64,000 nt of DNA, from contig JAAFAB010000002.1 of assembly GCA_018222585.1 (NCBI GenBank), forward strand, positions 744,001 to 808,000, given 5' to 3'. This DNA is from Paracoccaceae bacterium. Its GTDB lineage: Bacteria; Pseudomonadota; Alphaproteobacteria; Rhodobacterales; Rhodobacteraceae. A model generated the notes under the pieces. The model ran no database searches. It had not been told where the DNA came from and saw only the letters and a program-made list of their open reading frames with translations. Positions 1 through 10,164 of the stretch are shown piece by piece (the first letter of the stretch is position 1; each line of letters starts with the position of its first letter). Position numbers and translations under genes: made by a program.

Positions 1-233
1 AGGCCGCCGTGCTGGAAGCTGCCGCCGCCGCCGAGACCCGCGGCTGGGAGATGTCCGTCGCCGAGGCCGACGCCAAGAAGGCCGAGATGGCCGAGAACGG
101 CATGGCCATCGTCACCCCGACCGATGAGCTGATGACCGGCCTGAAAGACATCGGCGCCACCATGATGGAAGATTGGAAGGCCTCTGCCTCCGAGGCGGGT
201 CAGAAGATCCTGGCGGACTACGAAGCCGAGTGA
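1..233 (+). CDS. TRAP transporter substrate-binding protein (DctP-like), C-terminal fragment, truncated by window start
   Basis: ORF translation ...MAIVTPTDELMTGLKDIGATMMEDWKASASEAGQKILADYEAE resembles DctP C-termini; followed directly by DctQ and DctM. Confidence 0.8.
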   Translation, partial: AAVLEAAAAAETRGWEMSVAEADAKKAEMAENGMAIVTPTDELMTGLKDIGATMMEDWKASASEAGQKILADYEAE

Positions 234-295
234 CCCCTCGCGGGCCCTGCCATCCGGCGGGGCCCTTTCCTTTCAGATCAGACCATGAGGGCGCG

Positions 296-823
296 ATGAT
301 CCGGCGGCTGCTCGATATGCTCTACCTGGCCGGAGGCGCCGTGGCCGCCCTGGCCATCCTGTCCATCTGCCTGCTGGTCGCGGCGCAGGTGGGTCTCAAC
401 ATCCTGGCGCGGGTCGGCGGCCCGGCCTGGTCCTACACCATTCCCTCCTATGCCGATTTCGCCGGGTTCTTCCTGGCCGCCGCCAGTTTCATGGCCCTGG
501 CCCATACCCTGCGCGCCGGCGTGCACATCCGCGTCAACCTTCTGATTTCGCGCCTGAGTCCCCGCGCGACCTGGGTGCTCGAGATGCTCACGCTGGCACT
601 TGCGGCGGCGCTCTCGGCCTATGCCACGCGCTATGCCATCGGCCTGACCTACGAGAGCTGGGACTATGGCGACATGTCCTCGGGGATCGTCGCGGTGCCG
701 TTGTGGATCCCGCAGTTGTTCATGGATGCGGGGCTGGCGCTGCTGACGCTGGCCTTCCTCGACACGCTGATCGAGAGCCTGCGTGCCCGCCGTCCCGTCA
801 TCGCAGATGCAGGAGAAGCCTGA
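296..823 (+). CDS. TRAP transporter small permease (DctQ family)
   Basis: MIRRLLDMLYLAGGAVAALAILSICLL...; four-TM small permease preceding DctM; stop overlaps next ATG (TGATG). Confidence 0.85.
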   Translation: MIRRLLDMLYLAGGAVAALAILSICLLVAAQVGLNILARVGGPAWSYTIPSYADFAGFFLAAASFMALAHTLRAGVHIRVNLLISRLSPRATWVLEMLTLALAAALSAYATRYAIGLTYESWDYGDMSSGIVAVPLWIPQLFMDAGLALLTLAFLDTLIESLRARRPVIADAGEA

Positions 824-2127
824 TGTCCGATCCCGTCGTCTTCTCGATCCTGCTGGTGGTGCTGATGGTGCTGCTGGCCGCCGGCACCTGGGTAGCCGTG
901 TCGCTGCTGGCGCTGGCGCTCTTTGCCATGACCTTCTTCGCCGATGCGCCGCAGGGGCTGGTCCTGGCCACGAGCCTCTGGGGCCACTCGCATTCCTGGT
1001 CGCTGGCCTCGCTGCCGCTGTTCATCCTGATGGGGGAAATCCTGCTGCGTTCGCGCCTGTCGCAGGACATGTTTTCGGGCCTCGCGCCCTGGCTGGGCCG
1101 GGTGCCGGGGCGGCTGCTGCACGTCAACGTCCTGGGCTGCGCGATCTTCGCCGCCGTCTCGGGCTCCTCGGCGGCCACGGCGGCCACCATCGGGCGGATG
1201 TCGGTACCTGAACTGACCGAGCGCGGCTATCCGCAAAGCCTGATCCTCGGGACCCTTGCGGGCTCGGCCACGCTGGGCTTCCTGATCCCGCCCTCGATCA
1301 TCCTGATCGTCTACGGCGTGGCGACGGAGCAGAGCATCGCCCGCCTGTTCATGGCCGGCGTGCTGCCGGGGATCATGCTGGTGGCGCTCTTCGGCGGCTA
1401 TGTCAGCCTGCGTGCCATGCTCTCGCCCTCTATCATCCCCGAGGAAAGCCAGAGCTTCACCCTGCGTGAGAAGCTGCATGCCTCGCGGCGGCTGATCCCG
1501 GTGATGCTGCTGATCCTCGGGGTGATCGGGTCGATCTACTCGGGCGTGGCCTCGCCCACCGATGCCGCTGCCGTCGGGGTGATCCTGTCGACCCTGCTGG
1601 CCTTTGCCTCTGGCGGGTTCAACTGGACAAGCTTCCGCGAGGCGCTGATGTCGGCCACGCGCACGTCCTGCATGATCGCCTTCATCCTGATGGGCGCGGC
1701 CTTCCTGGCGATCGCCATGGGCTTCACCGGCATCCCCCGCAACCTGGCCGCCTGGATCGGTGGCATGGAGCTCTCTCCCGGCGCGCTGCTGCTCGCGTTG
1801 ACGGTATTCTTCATCGTGCTGGGCTGCTTCCTCGACGGGATCTCGGTCGTGGTGCTGACCACCTCGATCATCCTGCCGATGGTCGAGGCCGTGGGGATCG
1901 ACCCGATGTGGTTCGGCATCTACCTGGTGCTGGTGGTCGAGATGAGCCAGATCACCCCGCCCGTGGGCTTCAACCTCTTCGTCATCCAGGGGCTGACGGG
2001 GGTGAACATCCTGCGGGTCGCCAAGGCCGCGCTGCCCTTCTTCGGGCTGTTGCTGCTGGCGGTGCTGCTGATCACGCTCTTCCCCGGGCTGGTCACCTGG
2101 CTGCCGCAGGCCATGGCAAACCGCTGA
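823..2127 (+). CDS. TRAP transporter large permease (DctM family)
   Basis: MSDPVVFSILLVVLMVLLAAGTWVAVSLL...GSSAATAATIGRMSVPEL...PPVGFNLFVIQGLTG; typical DctM. Confidence 0.93.
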   Translation: MSDPVVFSILLVVLMVLLAAGTWVAVSLLALALFAMTFFADAPQGLVLATSLWGHSHSWSLASLPLFILMGEILLRSRLSQDMFSGLAPWLGRVPGRLLHVNVLGCAIFAAVSGSSAATAATIGRMSVPELTERGYPQSLILGTLAGSATLGFLIPPSIILIVYGVATEQSIARLFMAGVLPGIMLVALFGGYVSLRAMLSPSIIPEESQSFTLREKLHASRRLIPVMLLILGVIGSIYSGVASPTDAAAVGVILSTLLAFASGGFNWTSFREALMSATRTSCMIAFILMGAAFLAIAMGFTGIPRNLAAWIGGMELSPGALLLALTVFFIVLGCFLDGISVVVLTTSIILPMVEAVGIDPMWFGIYLVLVVEMSQITPPVGFNLFVIQGLTGVNILRVAKAALPFFGLLLLAVLLITLFPGLVTWLPQAMANR

Positions 2128-2179
2128 CCTTCGCGGGGCCGTGACAAGCGGCCCCGACCTCCCGCCTCTTGCGCCCGGT

Positions 2180-2360
2180 ATGGGGGGCTCCGCCCCGCCG
2201 CTGACGCGGCTCCCCGGAGTATTTTCAGCCTGGTGATGACGATTGGGAGGGGCGTTTGCTGGCACCCTACTTTTCCGCCGGGAGGGTGCACGCCCTCAAT
2301 GGGAAAGTAGGCCGCCTCTCAGGCCCCGTCCCAGCTCATCACCAGGCCACAAATACTCAC
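2180..2360. repeat. composite inverted-repeat element, copy A (right arm degenerate)
   Basis: gggggctccgcccc + tccccggagtattttcagcctggtgatg + 98-bp core + catcaccaggccacaaatactc. Confidence 0.75.
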
Positions 2361-2387
2361 TTTTCCCGGTTGCTTCCGGGCGGCGCG

Positions 2388-2921
2388 TCAGAGCGATGCG
2401 GCGGCCCGGCTGGCCTGGTCGTAGAGCCCCGACATGCCGCGCAGGGCCGCGGCGATGCGGCGCAGTTCCTCGCCGTCGTAGCCGGTGGTGGGCAGGGTGC
2501 CCAGAAGGCATTGTTCGCGGATCTTCTGGTAGGCCATGCAGAGCGCCAGCCCGGCGGGCGAGGTCTTGTAGAAGACCTCCTTGCCGCGTTTCTCGTTCTC
2601 CAGCAGGCCCAGCTTCAGCAGCTTGCGCAGGGCGTAGTTCACCGTATGGCTGTCCTCGATGTTGAGGATGAAGCAGATGTCGGTCAGACGCTTCTCGCGG
2701 CCGCGGGAATTGGTGTTGTGCAGCACCAGGATTTCCAGCGGCGAGAGTTCGGGCATCCCGGCCGCCGTCATGCAGCGTTGCATCCAGCGGGTGAAGGCGT
2801 TGTAGGCGATGATCAGCCCGTATTCGAACTCCGAGGCTTCCCAGCCCTCGCCTTCGGCCAGGTGGCGGGAAGAGACGATGCGGCGCCTGTCGGTGCGGGA
2901 ATCGGAACGGCTGTCGGACAT
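2388..2921 (-). CDS. winged-helix/MarR-like transcriptional regulator
   Basis: MSDSRSDSRTDRRRIVSSRHLAEGEGWEASEFEYGLIIAYNAFTRWMQRC...SPLEILVLHNTNSRGREKRLTDICFILNIEDSHTVNYALRKLLKLGLLENEKRGKEVFYKTSPAG; wHTH pattern. Start trimmed from the longer ORF. Confidence 0.8.
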   Translation of the reverse strand: MSDSRSDSRTDRRRIVSSRHLAEGEGWEASEFEYGLIIAYNAFTRWMQRCMTAAGMPELSPLEILVLHNTNSRGREKRLTDICFILNIEDSHTVNYALRKLLKLGLLENEKRGKEVFYKTSPAGLALCMAYQKIREQCLLGTLPTTGYDGEELRRIAAALRGMSGLYDQASRAAASL

Positions 2922-3092
2922 GGGGCTCTCTTCTCGGTGATGAATTGTCGGTATTTTATCAGCATGTCGCCTGGATTGGGAAGGGCCGGCTCGGGCAGCC
3001 GGCCCCGGGTGCCGGGGCCGGGCATCTTCGGGGGCTTCGATGCGCCGCGACAATGGGATAGGGTGACGGCGCAACACGGCAGGCGAGGCAGG

Positions 3093-4391
3093 ATGAGGCA
3101 GAAGCACGAAGGGTGCCGACATGAGGTGCCGACGCGTCGGGCGTTCGCGATGGCGGTGAAGGGTCTGCTGGCGATGATGCTGGTGCTGGTGCTGGGGCTC
3201 GCGCAGGGCGCCGGGCAGGCGCGGGCCCAGGGCGATCCCGGTACGGGCTTTTCCGGGCTTGCGACGGTGAACCCGACCCGGAGCCAGTTGAAGGATCGCC
3301 GGGGGGCGCTGGAGCTGACCCTGGCGCTGAGCCAGGGGGTGCCCTATCGTGTCTTTTCGCTGACCGGGCCGGATCGGCTGGTGCTGGATTTCCGGGAAGT
3401 CGACTGGCGCGGTGTCGATCCGAAGGTGCTGCTGAACTCGGACCTCGCGACGGGGGTTGCCATGGGGCCTTACCGGCCGGGCTGGTCGCGCATGGTGATC
3501 GAACTGGCCGAGCCGCTGGCGCTGCAACGCAGCGACATGGCGATCGACCGCGACAGCGGCGCGGCGCTGCTGGAGGCGCGCTTTACCCCCATCACCCCGG
3601 AAGCCTTCGCGGCGCGCGCCGGGGCGCCGGCGCTCAGCGGCTGGGACCTGCCGCAGCCCGGGCAGGCGTTGCCGCCGCGCGCACCGGGCGGGCCGTTACG
3701 CATCCTGCTGGATCCGGGCCATGGCGGCATCGACCCGGGCGCCGAGCGCGAAGGGGTGGTCGAGGCCGAACTGATGCTGACCTTCGCGCGCGAGCTGCGC
3801 GACCTGCTGACCCGCTCGGGGGCCGAGGTCTACCTGACGCGCAACGACGATACCTTCGTCTCCCTGGAGGGACGGGTGGCCATGGCGCACGGGCTGCGCG
3901 CCGATCTCTTCGTCTCGCTTCATGCCGATGCGCTGCCCTCGGGCCGGGCGCTTGGCACCACGGTGCATACCCTGTCGCGCGAGGCCAGCGACGAGGCCAG
4001 CCGCCTGCTGGCCGAGCGCCACGACCGGGCCGACCTGCTGGCGGGGATCGATCTCAGCGAGAGCGACGACGAGATCGCCGGGGTGCTGATGGACATGGCG
4101 CGCACCGAGACCCAACCGCGCAGCGAGCGGCTGGCCGAGGCGATGGTGCTGGCGCTGCGCAGCGAGGGGCTGCCGCTGAACAGCCGGCCACGCCGCTCGG
4201 CGGGTTACTCGGTGCTGAAGGCGCCGGACGTGCCATCGGTGCTGGTCGAGCTGGGGTTCCTGTCGTCCCGGCGGGATCGCGAGAACCTGCTGGATCCGGC
4301 CTTTCGTGCCCGCCTCGCCGCGGCCCTGCGCGACGGCATCCTGGCCTGGAAGATCGCCGATGACACCCTGGCACCGCTGCGTCTGAAGTAG
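3093..4391 (+). CDS. N-acetylmuramoyl-L-alanine amidase (AMIN + Amidase_3, AmiC-like)
   Basis: ILLDPGHGGIDPGAERE...E..LMLTFARELRDLL...VYLTRNDDTFVSLEGRVAMAH...FVSLHADAL...VLVELGFLSSRRDRENLLDP; signal-peptide-like N-terminus. Start could also be 3150. Confidence 0.92.
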   Translation: MRQKHEGCRHEVPTRRAFAMAVKGLLAMMLVLVLGLAQGAGQARAQGDPGTGFSGLATVNPTRSQLKDRRGALELTLALSQGVPYRVFSLTGPDRLVLDFREVDWRGVDPKVLLNSDLATGVAMGPYRPGWSRMVIELAEPLALQRSDMAIDRDSGAALLEARFTPITPEAFAARAGAPALSGWDLPQPGQALPPRAPGGPLRILLDPGHGGIDPGAEREGVVEAELMLTFARELRDLLTRSGAEVYLTRNDDTFVSLEGRVAMAHGLRADLFVSLHADALPSGRALGTTVHTLSREASDEASRLLAERHDRADLLAGIDLSESDDEIAGVLMDMARTETQPRSERLAEAMVLALRSEGLPLNSRPRRSAGYSVLKAPDVPSVLVELGFLSSRRDRENLLDPAFRARLAAALRDGILAWKIADDTLAPLRLK

Positions 4392-4517
4392 TGGGGTGCG
4401 AGGCGGTCCGGGTCCACGCGGCAAGCCGCCGCTGCCCGGCCTCCTGAAGGGGATGTGTTTTGACCGGGGACAGGGGCCGGGCTATATGATCGTGCTCAAC
4501 CAGCGAGGCCCGGGCGC

Positions 4518-7046
4518 GTGATCAGATTCGTACTTTCCTTCCTTGGCGGCGTGTTCACGCTCGTCACCGCGGCGATCATGATGATCGCCCTCTCCATCGG
4601 CGCGATCTTCTGGGTCTACGGGCGTGATCTGCCCAGCCACGAGGCCCTGGCCCGCTACCAGCCGAAGTCGATCAGCCGGATCTACTCCGGCGAGGGCCAG
4701 CTGATCGACGAGTTCGCCCGCGAGCATCGTCTCTACACCCCGACCGAGGAAATCCCCGACCTGATCAAGTTCGCCTTCATCTCGGCCGAGGACAAGAATT
4801 TCTACACCCATGCTGGCTATGACGTGCGCGGCATCGCTGCCGCCCTGGTGGAGGCCGTGCGCTCGCGCGGTGAAAGCGTGCGCGGTGCCTCGACGATCCC
4901 GCAGCAGGTGGCCAAGAACCTGTTCCTCTCGGGCGACCGCAGGATCGAACGCAAGGTGAAGGAAGTGATTCTCGCCGCGCGCCTGGTCGAGAGCCTGCCC
5001 AAGGACGAGATCCTCGGCATCTACCTGAACGAGATCTTCCTCGGCCAAAACTCCTACGGCGTGACGGCGGCGGCGCGGGTCTATTTCAACAAGTCCCTGA
5101 CCGAACTGGCACCGCACGAGGCCGCCATGCTGGCCGCCATGCCCCAGGCACCGGGCCGCTACCATCCCGTCCGCGCCAAGGAGCGCGTGACGCAGCGCCG
5201 CAACTACGTGCTGCGCGAGATGATGGAGAACGGTTACATCGACCAGGCCACCTACGAGCGCGAGGTGGCGCTGCCGCTGCGCTCGGTCCAGGGGGGCGAT
5301 TTCGAACCCTTCCGCAACCAGCTGCCGCCGCGCGACTATTTCACCGACGAGATCCGCCGCCAGCTGTCCAGCGACTTCGGCGAGGAAGAGTTCTTCTCGG
5401 GTGGCTTCACGGTGCGGGCTACCGTCGATCCGGAGATGCAGCAGGTGGCGGCGCGGGCGCTGCGCCGCGAGCTGGAGGAGTTCGACCGCCGCGCCTCGGT
5501 CTGGCGTGGCACGGGCGAAGTGATCGACGCCGGGGCACTGGGTTCGGAAGAGGCCTGGCGCGAGGCCCTGGCCACGGCCGAAGTTCCGCGCGACATCGAC
5601 CTGGGCGGCCAGTGGCTGCCAGCGGTGGTGCTGGGCGTCGAGGCGCAGCAGCTGCAACTGGGGATCGAGGGCGTGGCCCTTGACGATGCGCGTGGCGGCA
5701 GCGTGCCGCGCAGCGACATCCAGTGGATGCAGGGCGATTTCTTCGACAACTTCGAGGAAGGCGACGTGGTGCTGGTGCGCGAGGCGAAGACCGGCGGCGG
5801 CGACTTCGATCACTGGTCGCTGCGCCAGGTGCCCGAGGTCCAGGGCGGCTTCATGGCGATGGACGTCAACAACGGCCGCGTGATCGCCATGCAGGGCGGT
5901 TTCAGCTACCAGGACTCGGTCTTCAACCGCGCCACCCAGGCCCGGCGTCAGCCCGGTTCCTCGTTCAAGCCCTTCGTCTACGCCTCGGCGCTGGACTCGG
6001 GCTACACGCCCGCCACCATCGTCATCGACGCCCCGGTCGAGATCGAGACCGGCGAAGGTGTCTGGCGGCCGAAGAACTCGTCCAACAAGTACTATGGCCC
6101 GACGCCCCTGCGCACCGGGATCGAGCAGTCGCGGAACCTGATGACCGTCCGCCTGGCGCGCGAGGTCGGCATGGACGTGGTGGCCGCCTACGCCGAACGC
6201 TTCGGGGTCTACGAGGACATGTCGCCCTACCTGGCCAATGCCCTCGGGGCCGAGGAGACGACGCTTTACCGCATGGTCGCGGCCTACGCGATGTTTGCCA
6301 ATGGCGGCGAGCGGGTCGAGCCGACCCTGGTCGACCGGGTGCAGGACCGCTACGGGAAGACCATCTACCGCCACGACCAGCGGGTCTGTGTCGACTGCGC
6401 CGACCCCGCGCTGCCCCCGGCGCGCAGCCCGGTGATCCGCTCCAACCGGCAACGGGTGATGAACGCGATCACCGCCTACCAGCTGACCTCGATGATGCAG
6501 GGGGTGGTGCAGCGCGGCACGGCCTCGGGCGTGGTGCGTCTGCCGGTGCCGACGGCGGGCAAGACCGGGACCACCAACGATGCCCGCGATGCCTGGTTCG
6601 TCGGCTTCACCTCGAACATCGTTGCCGGGTGCTACATCGGCTACGATACCCCCCGGCCGATGCTGGGCGGGCGCGGCTATGGCGGCACGCTCTGTGGTCC
6701 GGTGTTCCAGGAGTTCATGACCGAAGCGGTGCAGAAGTTCGGCGGCGGGCCCTTCACGGTGCCTGAGGGTGGCCACTTCATCAACATCGACCGCTACACC
6801 GGGGCCCGCCTGCCTGACGGCGCCTCCGGCGCCAACGTGGTGGCCGAGTACTTCCGCGACGGCGAAGAACCGATCTTCGGCATCTTCTACGACGGCGGCT
6901 TCGCCATGGGCTCGGACCTGCCGCTGTTCGACGAGGTCGGCCAGGCCCAGGCGCAGCAGCAGCAGGTGATTACCTCGACCGGCGAGACGGCCACCATCGG
7001 GCCCAAGGCCGGTTTCGGCAGCCTCTCCTCAGGCGGGCTCTACTGA
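4518..7046 (+). CDS. mrcA: penicillin-binding protein 1A (transglycosylase/transpeptidase), GTG start
   Basis: SAEDKNFYTHAGYDVRGI...RGASTIPQQVAKNLFLS (GT51) and RRQPGSSFKPFVYASAL...TAGKTGTTNDARDAWFVGFT (transpeptidase). Confidence 0.95.
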   Translation: MIRFVLSFLGGVFTLVTAAIMMIALSIGAIFWVYGRDLPSHEALARYQPKSISRIYSGEGQLIDEFAREHRLYTPTEEIPDLIKFAFISAEDKNFYTHAGYDVRGIAAALVEAVRSRGESVRGASTIPQQVAKNLFLSGDRRIERKVKEVILAARLVESLPKDEILGIYLNEIFLGQNSYGVTAAARVYFNKSLTELAPHEAAMLAAMPQAPGRYHPVRAKERVTQRRNYVLREMMENGYIDQATYEREVALPLRSVQGGDFEPFRNQLPPRDYFTDEIRRQLSSDFGEEEFFSGGFTVRATVDPEMQQVAARALRRELEEFDRRASVWRGTGEVIDAGALGSEEAWREALATAEVPRDIDLGGQWLPAVVLGVEAQQLQLGIEGVALDDARGGSVPRSDIQWMQGDFFDNFEEGDVVLVREAKTGGGDFDHWSLRQVPEVQGGFMAMDVNNGRVIAMQGGFSYQDSVFNRATQARRQPGSSFKPFVYASALDSGYTPATIVIDAPVEIETGEGVWRPKNSSNKYYGPTPLRTGIEQSRNLMTVRLAREVGMDVVAAYAERFGVYEDMSPYLANALGAEETTLYRMVAAYAMFANGGERVEPTLVDRVQDRYGKTIYRHDQRVCVDCADPALPPARSPVIRSNRQRVMNAITAYQLTSMMQGVVQRGTASGVVRLPVPTAGKTGTTNDARDAWFVGFTSNIVAGCYIGYDTPRPMLGGRGYGGTLCGPVFQEFMTEAVQKFGGGPFTVPEGGHFINIDRYTGARLPDGASGANVVAEYFRDGEEPIFGIFYDGGFAMGSDLPLFDEVGQAQAQQQQVITSTGETATIGPKAGFGSLSSGGLY

Positions 7047-7061
7047 GCCCGGACCACCGGC

Positions 7062-7305
7062 CGGGGCAGGGGGGCTCTGCCCCCCGCCCGCTGCGCGGAC
7101 TCCCCCCGGAGGTATTTCCAGCCCGGTGATGAGGCAGGAGGGCGCCCGGCACCGCCGCCTCGTTTCCTGGCGGTGCGCGTCCACGCCCCCAGCAGGAAAG
7201 TAGGCCGCCACGGCACGTCGCGTGTTTCAACATCGCCGGGCCGGAAGTCCCTCCGGGGGCAGCGTGGCACAGGCGGAGGGCGGCGCCCCCATCCCCGCCC
7301 GCCGC
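7062..7305. repeat. composite inverted-repeat element, copy B (right arm degenerate)
   Basis: ggggggctctgccccccgccc...ccccccggaggtatttccagcccggtgatg + 99-bp core + catcgccgggccggaagtccctccggggg. Confidence 0.7.
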
Positions 7306-7377
7306 ACCACGCCCCACCTTGTCCCGCATCCGGCCTTGGGATACACCCCGTGCTCAGACTTCGAGAAGGATCCCGCC

Positions 7378-8499
7378 ATGCGCGCCGAGGCCCAGAACAC
7401 CGTCACCGAGATCGAGAAATCCCTGGAGCTTCTGCGCCAGCGGATGGACTGGGAGACGGCCCAGCACCGGCTGGAGGAGTTCAATGCCCGCGTCGAGGAT
7501 CCGAACCTCTGGGACGATCCCGCCAAGGCCCAGGCGCTGATGCGCGACCGGCAGGCGCTGGTCGATGCCTTCGCCACCCATGACGGTCTGAAGCAGGAGT
7601 TGCAGGACAACATCGACCTGATCGAACTGGGTGAGATGGAAGAGGACGACGAGGTGGTCGCCGAGGCCGAGGAGGCGCTGAAGGCGCTGAAGGCCCGTGC
7701 CGCCGAGAAGGAGCTGGAGGCGCTGCTGAACGGCGAGGCCGACAGCAACGATACCTTCCTGGAAATCAACGCCGGCGCCGGCGGCACCGAGGCCTGCGAC
7801 TGGGCGTCGATGCTGCAGCGGATGTATGTCCGCTGGGCCGAGAAGCGCGGTTACAAGGTGGAACTGCAGTCCGAGGAAGCCGGCGGCGAGGCCGGGATCA
7901 AGTCCTGCGCCTACAAGATCAGCGGCCACAACGCCTATGGTTGGCTGAAGTCGGAATCCGGCGTGCATCGCCTGGTGCGCATCAGCCCCTTCGGCAAGGG
8001 CACCCGCGAGACCTCCTTTGCCTCGGTCTGGGTCTACCCGGTGGTCGACGACAATATCGAGATCGAGGTCAACCCGGCCGATATCCGTATCGACACCTTC
8101 CGCTCGTCCGGGGCCGGGGGCCAGCACGTCAACACCACCGACTCCGCCGTGCGGATCACCCACCACCCGACGGGCATCGTGGTGACCTCCTCCGAGAAGT
8201 CGCAGCACCAGAACCGGGATATCGCCATGAAGGCCCTGAAGTCGCGTCTCTATCAGCTGGAGTTGGACAAACGCACCGCCTCGATCAACGAGGCACACGA
8301 GAACAAGGGATCGGCCGGCTGGGGCAACCAGATCCGCTCCTACGTGCTGCAGCCCTACCAGATGGTGAAGGACCTGCGTACCCAGCACGAGACCTCCGAC
8401 ACTTCGGGCGTCCTGGACGGTGCGCTGGACGGCTTCATGGCGGCGACCCTGGCGATGAACGTGGCCGGAAAGAGCCGCGCGGAAGCCTCCGGCGAGTAA
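7378..8499 (+). CDS. prfB: peptide chain release factor 2
   Basis: [20 protein letters not shown]...[27 protein letters not shown]...[16 protein letters not shown]; single uninterrupted frame. Confidence 0.97.
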   Translation: MRAEAQNTVTEIEKSLELLRQRMDWETAQHRLEEFNARVEDPNLWDDPAKAQALMRDRQALVDAFATHDGLKQELQDNIDLIELGEMEEDDEVVAEAEEALKALKARAAEKELEALLNGEADSNDTFLEINAGAGGTEACDWASMLQRMYVRWAEKRGYKVELQSEEAGGEAGIKSCAYKISGHNAYGWLKSESGVHRLVRISPFGKGTRETSFASVWVYPVVDDNIEIEVNPADIRIDTFRSSGAGGQHVNTTDSAVRITHHPTGIVVTSSEKSQHQNRDIAMKALKSRLYQLELDKRTASINEAHENKGSAGWGNQIRSYVLQPYQMVKDLRTQHETSDTSGVLDGALDGFMAATLAMNVAGKSRAEASGE

Positions 8500-8815
8500 T
8501 CCACCGCCTTTCGCCACGAATCTCCCCTGAACGGGGGAGATGGGGGGCTGAGATTACCCAGAGAAGTCTTCCCTGCGCGTAAGCTCGCGCCAGGGTTGCG
8601 AAAATCCGCCACAGGGTGATAACAAATCGTTTACCAAATGCGATGCATGGTGATGGCGCAGGGAATTCCACTTGCCCCGTGAGGCTTCTGCGCGGGATAC
8701 TTTTGGCAGCGCCGGGCCGTGTGCCCCCTGGTCCGGGCAGAGTGTGACGAGTGCATATCGTATCCGGGGAAACGCTCCCCGCCGGAGGCGTGGGTGTAAC
8801 CAGAAAGGCGGAGCC

Positions 8816-9049
8816 ATGAGTCAGAAGACCTTGATCAGGGCGGACTTCGGAACGCCCCGCAGCAGCGATGATTGCGAAAAGACCGATTGGACCCGGTCCT
8901 TCCCGGCAGGCAGCGTGGAGGGATCGCGCTGGATGCTGGACGTCCTGGAGGACCTCCATGCCTACGCACGCCATCACGAGATGGGAGAGGCCGAGGACCT
9001 GCTGGCCGATACCCGGCGCAAGCTGGCCCGCTTGATCCGCGCCCACTAG
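8816..9049 (+). CDS. small hypothetical protein (77 aa)
   Basis: MSQKTLIRADFGTPRSSDDCEKTDWTRSFPAGSVEGSRWMLDVLEDLHAYARHHEMGEAEDLLADTRRKLARLIRAH; AAAGGCGGAG upstream of ATG. Confidence 0.6.
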   Translation: MSQKTLIRADFGTPRSSDDCEKTDWTRSFPAGSVEGSRWMLDVLEDLHAYARHHEMGEAEDLLADTRRKLARLIRAH

Positions 9050-9199
9050 GCGGCGGGACGCGCCCGGGGTATGCCAGCGGGCTGGCTGTCCGCCACGGAT
9101 CGCTCAGGTTGCCTGATGCCGGTCGTTCGATCACGGGACCCTGATCTCCCACCCTTCTCTTCGGCTCCTGATCTCTGCCCAGTGGGGCGGGCGGGGCGC

Positions 9200-10011
9200 T
9201 CAGTCGTCGATGCGCACCCCGGCATAGGCGATGGCCTGCTGGTAGACCGTGGCCGCGTTCCATTCGTTCAGCACGCCGAAGTTATGCGTGCCCTCGCCGT
9301 AGGGCTGCCCGCGCCGCCAGCCCTTCGCCGCCAGGTAATTGGCGGTCGAGGCCATGGCATCGGCCGCGTCGTAGAGGTTGACCCGTCCGTCGCCGTTGCC
9401 GTCCCGTCCGTAGTGCAGCACGTTGCCCGCCAGGAACTGGGTGTGGCCGATCTCGCCATGGGCGGCGCCGATGGCCGCGGGATCCAGCCAGCCGCGATCG
9501 ACCAGCGTAAGCGCGGCAAGGAAGTGACCGGTGAAGAACGCCGAGCGCCGGCAATCGTAGGCCACCGTGGCGCCGGAGCTGAGCACAGGGTACTTGCCGA
9601 AGAACTGGCCGAAACCGCTCTCCATGCCGTGTATCGCCAGCAGCACCCCGGCGGGCACGCCGTGATCCGCTTCCAGCCGGTCGAAGAGGCCGCATCCCGG
9701 GCCCGCCGCTTGCGGCCCTGGGAGACGATGTAGTCGACGCCGCGGATGCGCTTGAAATCCTCGAAACTGTAGCGCACGCCGGTCTGGTTGCGATCGGCAC
9801 TGATGGTGCCATGGGAATACTGCACCCCCGCCAGGGCCTGCAGCCCGCGCGGCCCGATACCCTCGGCCCGGGCTTCCTCGGCGAAGGCGGCTTTCCAGGC
9901 GGCGAAGCCGGCGGAGGTATCGCCGCAGGGGGCGGCGCGGGCAGCAGAGGCAAGGATGGGGAAGAGAAGACAGGCGCCGGCGATCAGCGCGGTAAGGGGG
10001 CGAAAGAACAT
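9200..10011 (-). pseudogene. lytic murein transglycosylase (MltB-like, SLT_2), disrupted by an apparent 1-nt deletion near 9689-9692
   Basis: N-terminal frame MFFRPLTALIAGACLLFPILASAARAAPCGDTSAGFAAWK...RGVDYIVSQGRKRRARDA, continuing in another frame as LFDRLEADHGVPAGVLLAIHGMESGFGQFFG...ASTANYLAAKGWRRGQPYGEG. Confidence 0.8.
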
Positions 10012-10164
10012 CCGGTATCCACTGGGCTGCAACAACTCCGATCAGGGTAGGGCCTTGGCGGCGCGCGCGGCAAGCCTGCTCTCACTTGATCGGTCCGGGC
10101 AAGCCGGGCCAAGATCGCGTGACGCCGCCCCGGGGGAGGGGCACGGCAACGCGAGGAGGATGCC

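Noticed and set aside
664-2265. 533-aa antisense ORF opposite dctM
   Set aside because: His/Gln/Arg-rich antisense artefact.
4482-6776. 764-aa antisense ORF opposite mrcA
   Set aside because: High-GC genome gives long spurious antisense frames; composition is His/Arg/Gly/Asp biased with no recognisable domain, and the sense strand encodes a clear PBP1A.
7378-7500. Programmed +1 frameshift in prfB
   Set aside because: prfB is a single uninterrupted frame; no UGA/CUU slippery site was seen near the start.
8520-8541. Hairpin ATCTCCCC-tgaac-(G)GGGGAGAT after prfB as intrinsic terminator
   Set aside because: Stem is good but there is no T-tract after it, so it is not called as a terminator.
9350-9420. 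Dockerin/EF-hand-like GRDGNGDGRVNLYDAADA in the lytic transglycosylase
   Set aside because: Similar D-x-N-x-D-G segments are, as far as I know, a normal part of MltB-type lytic transglycosylases; not evidence of a cellulosome-type domain.
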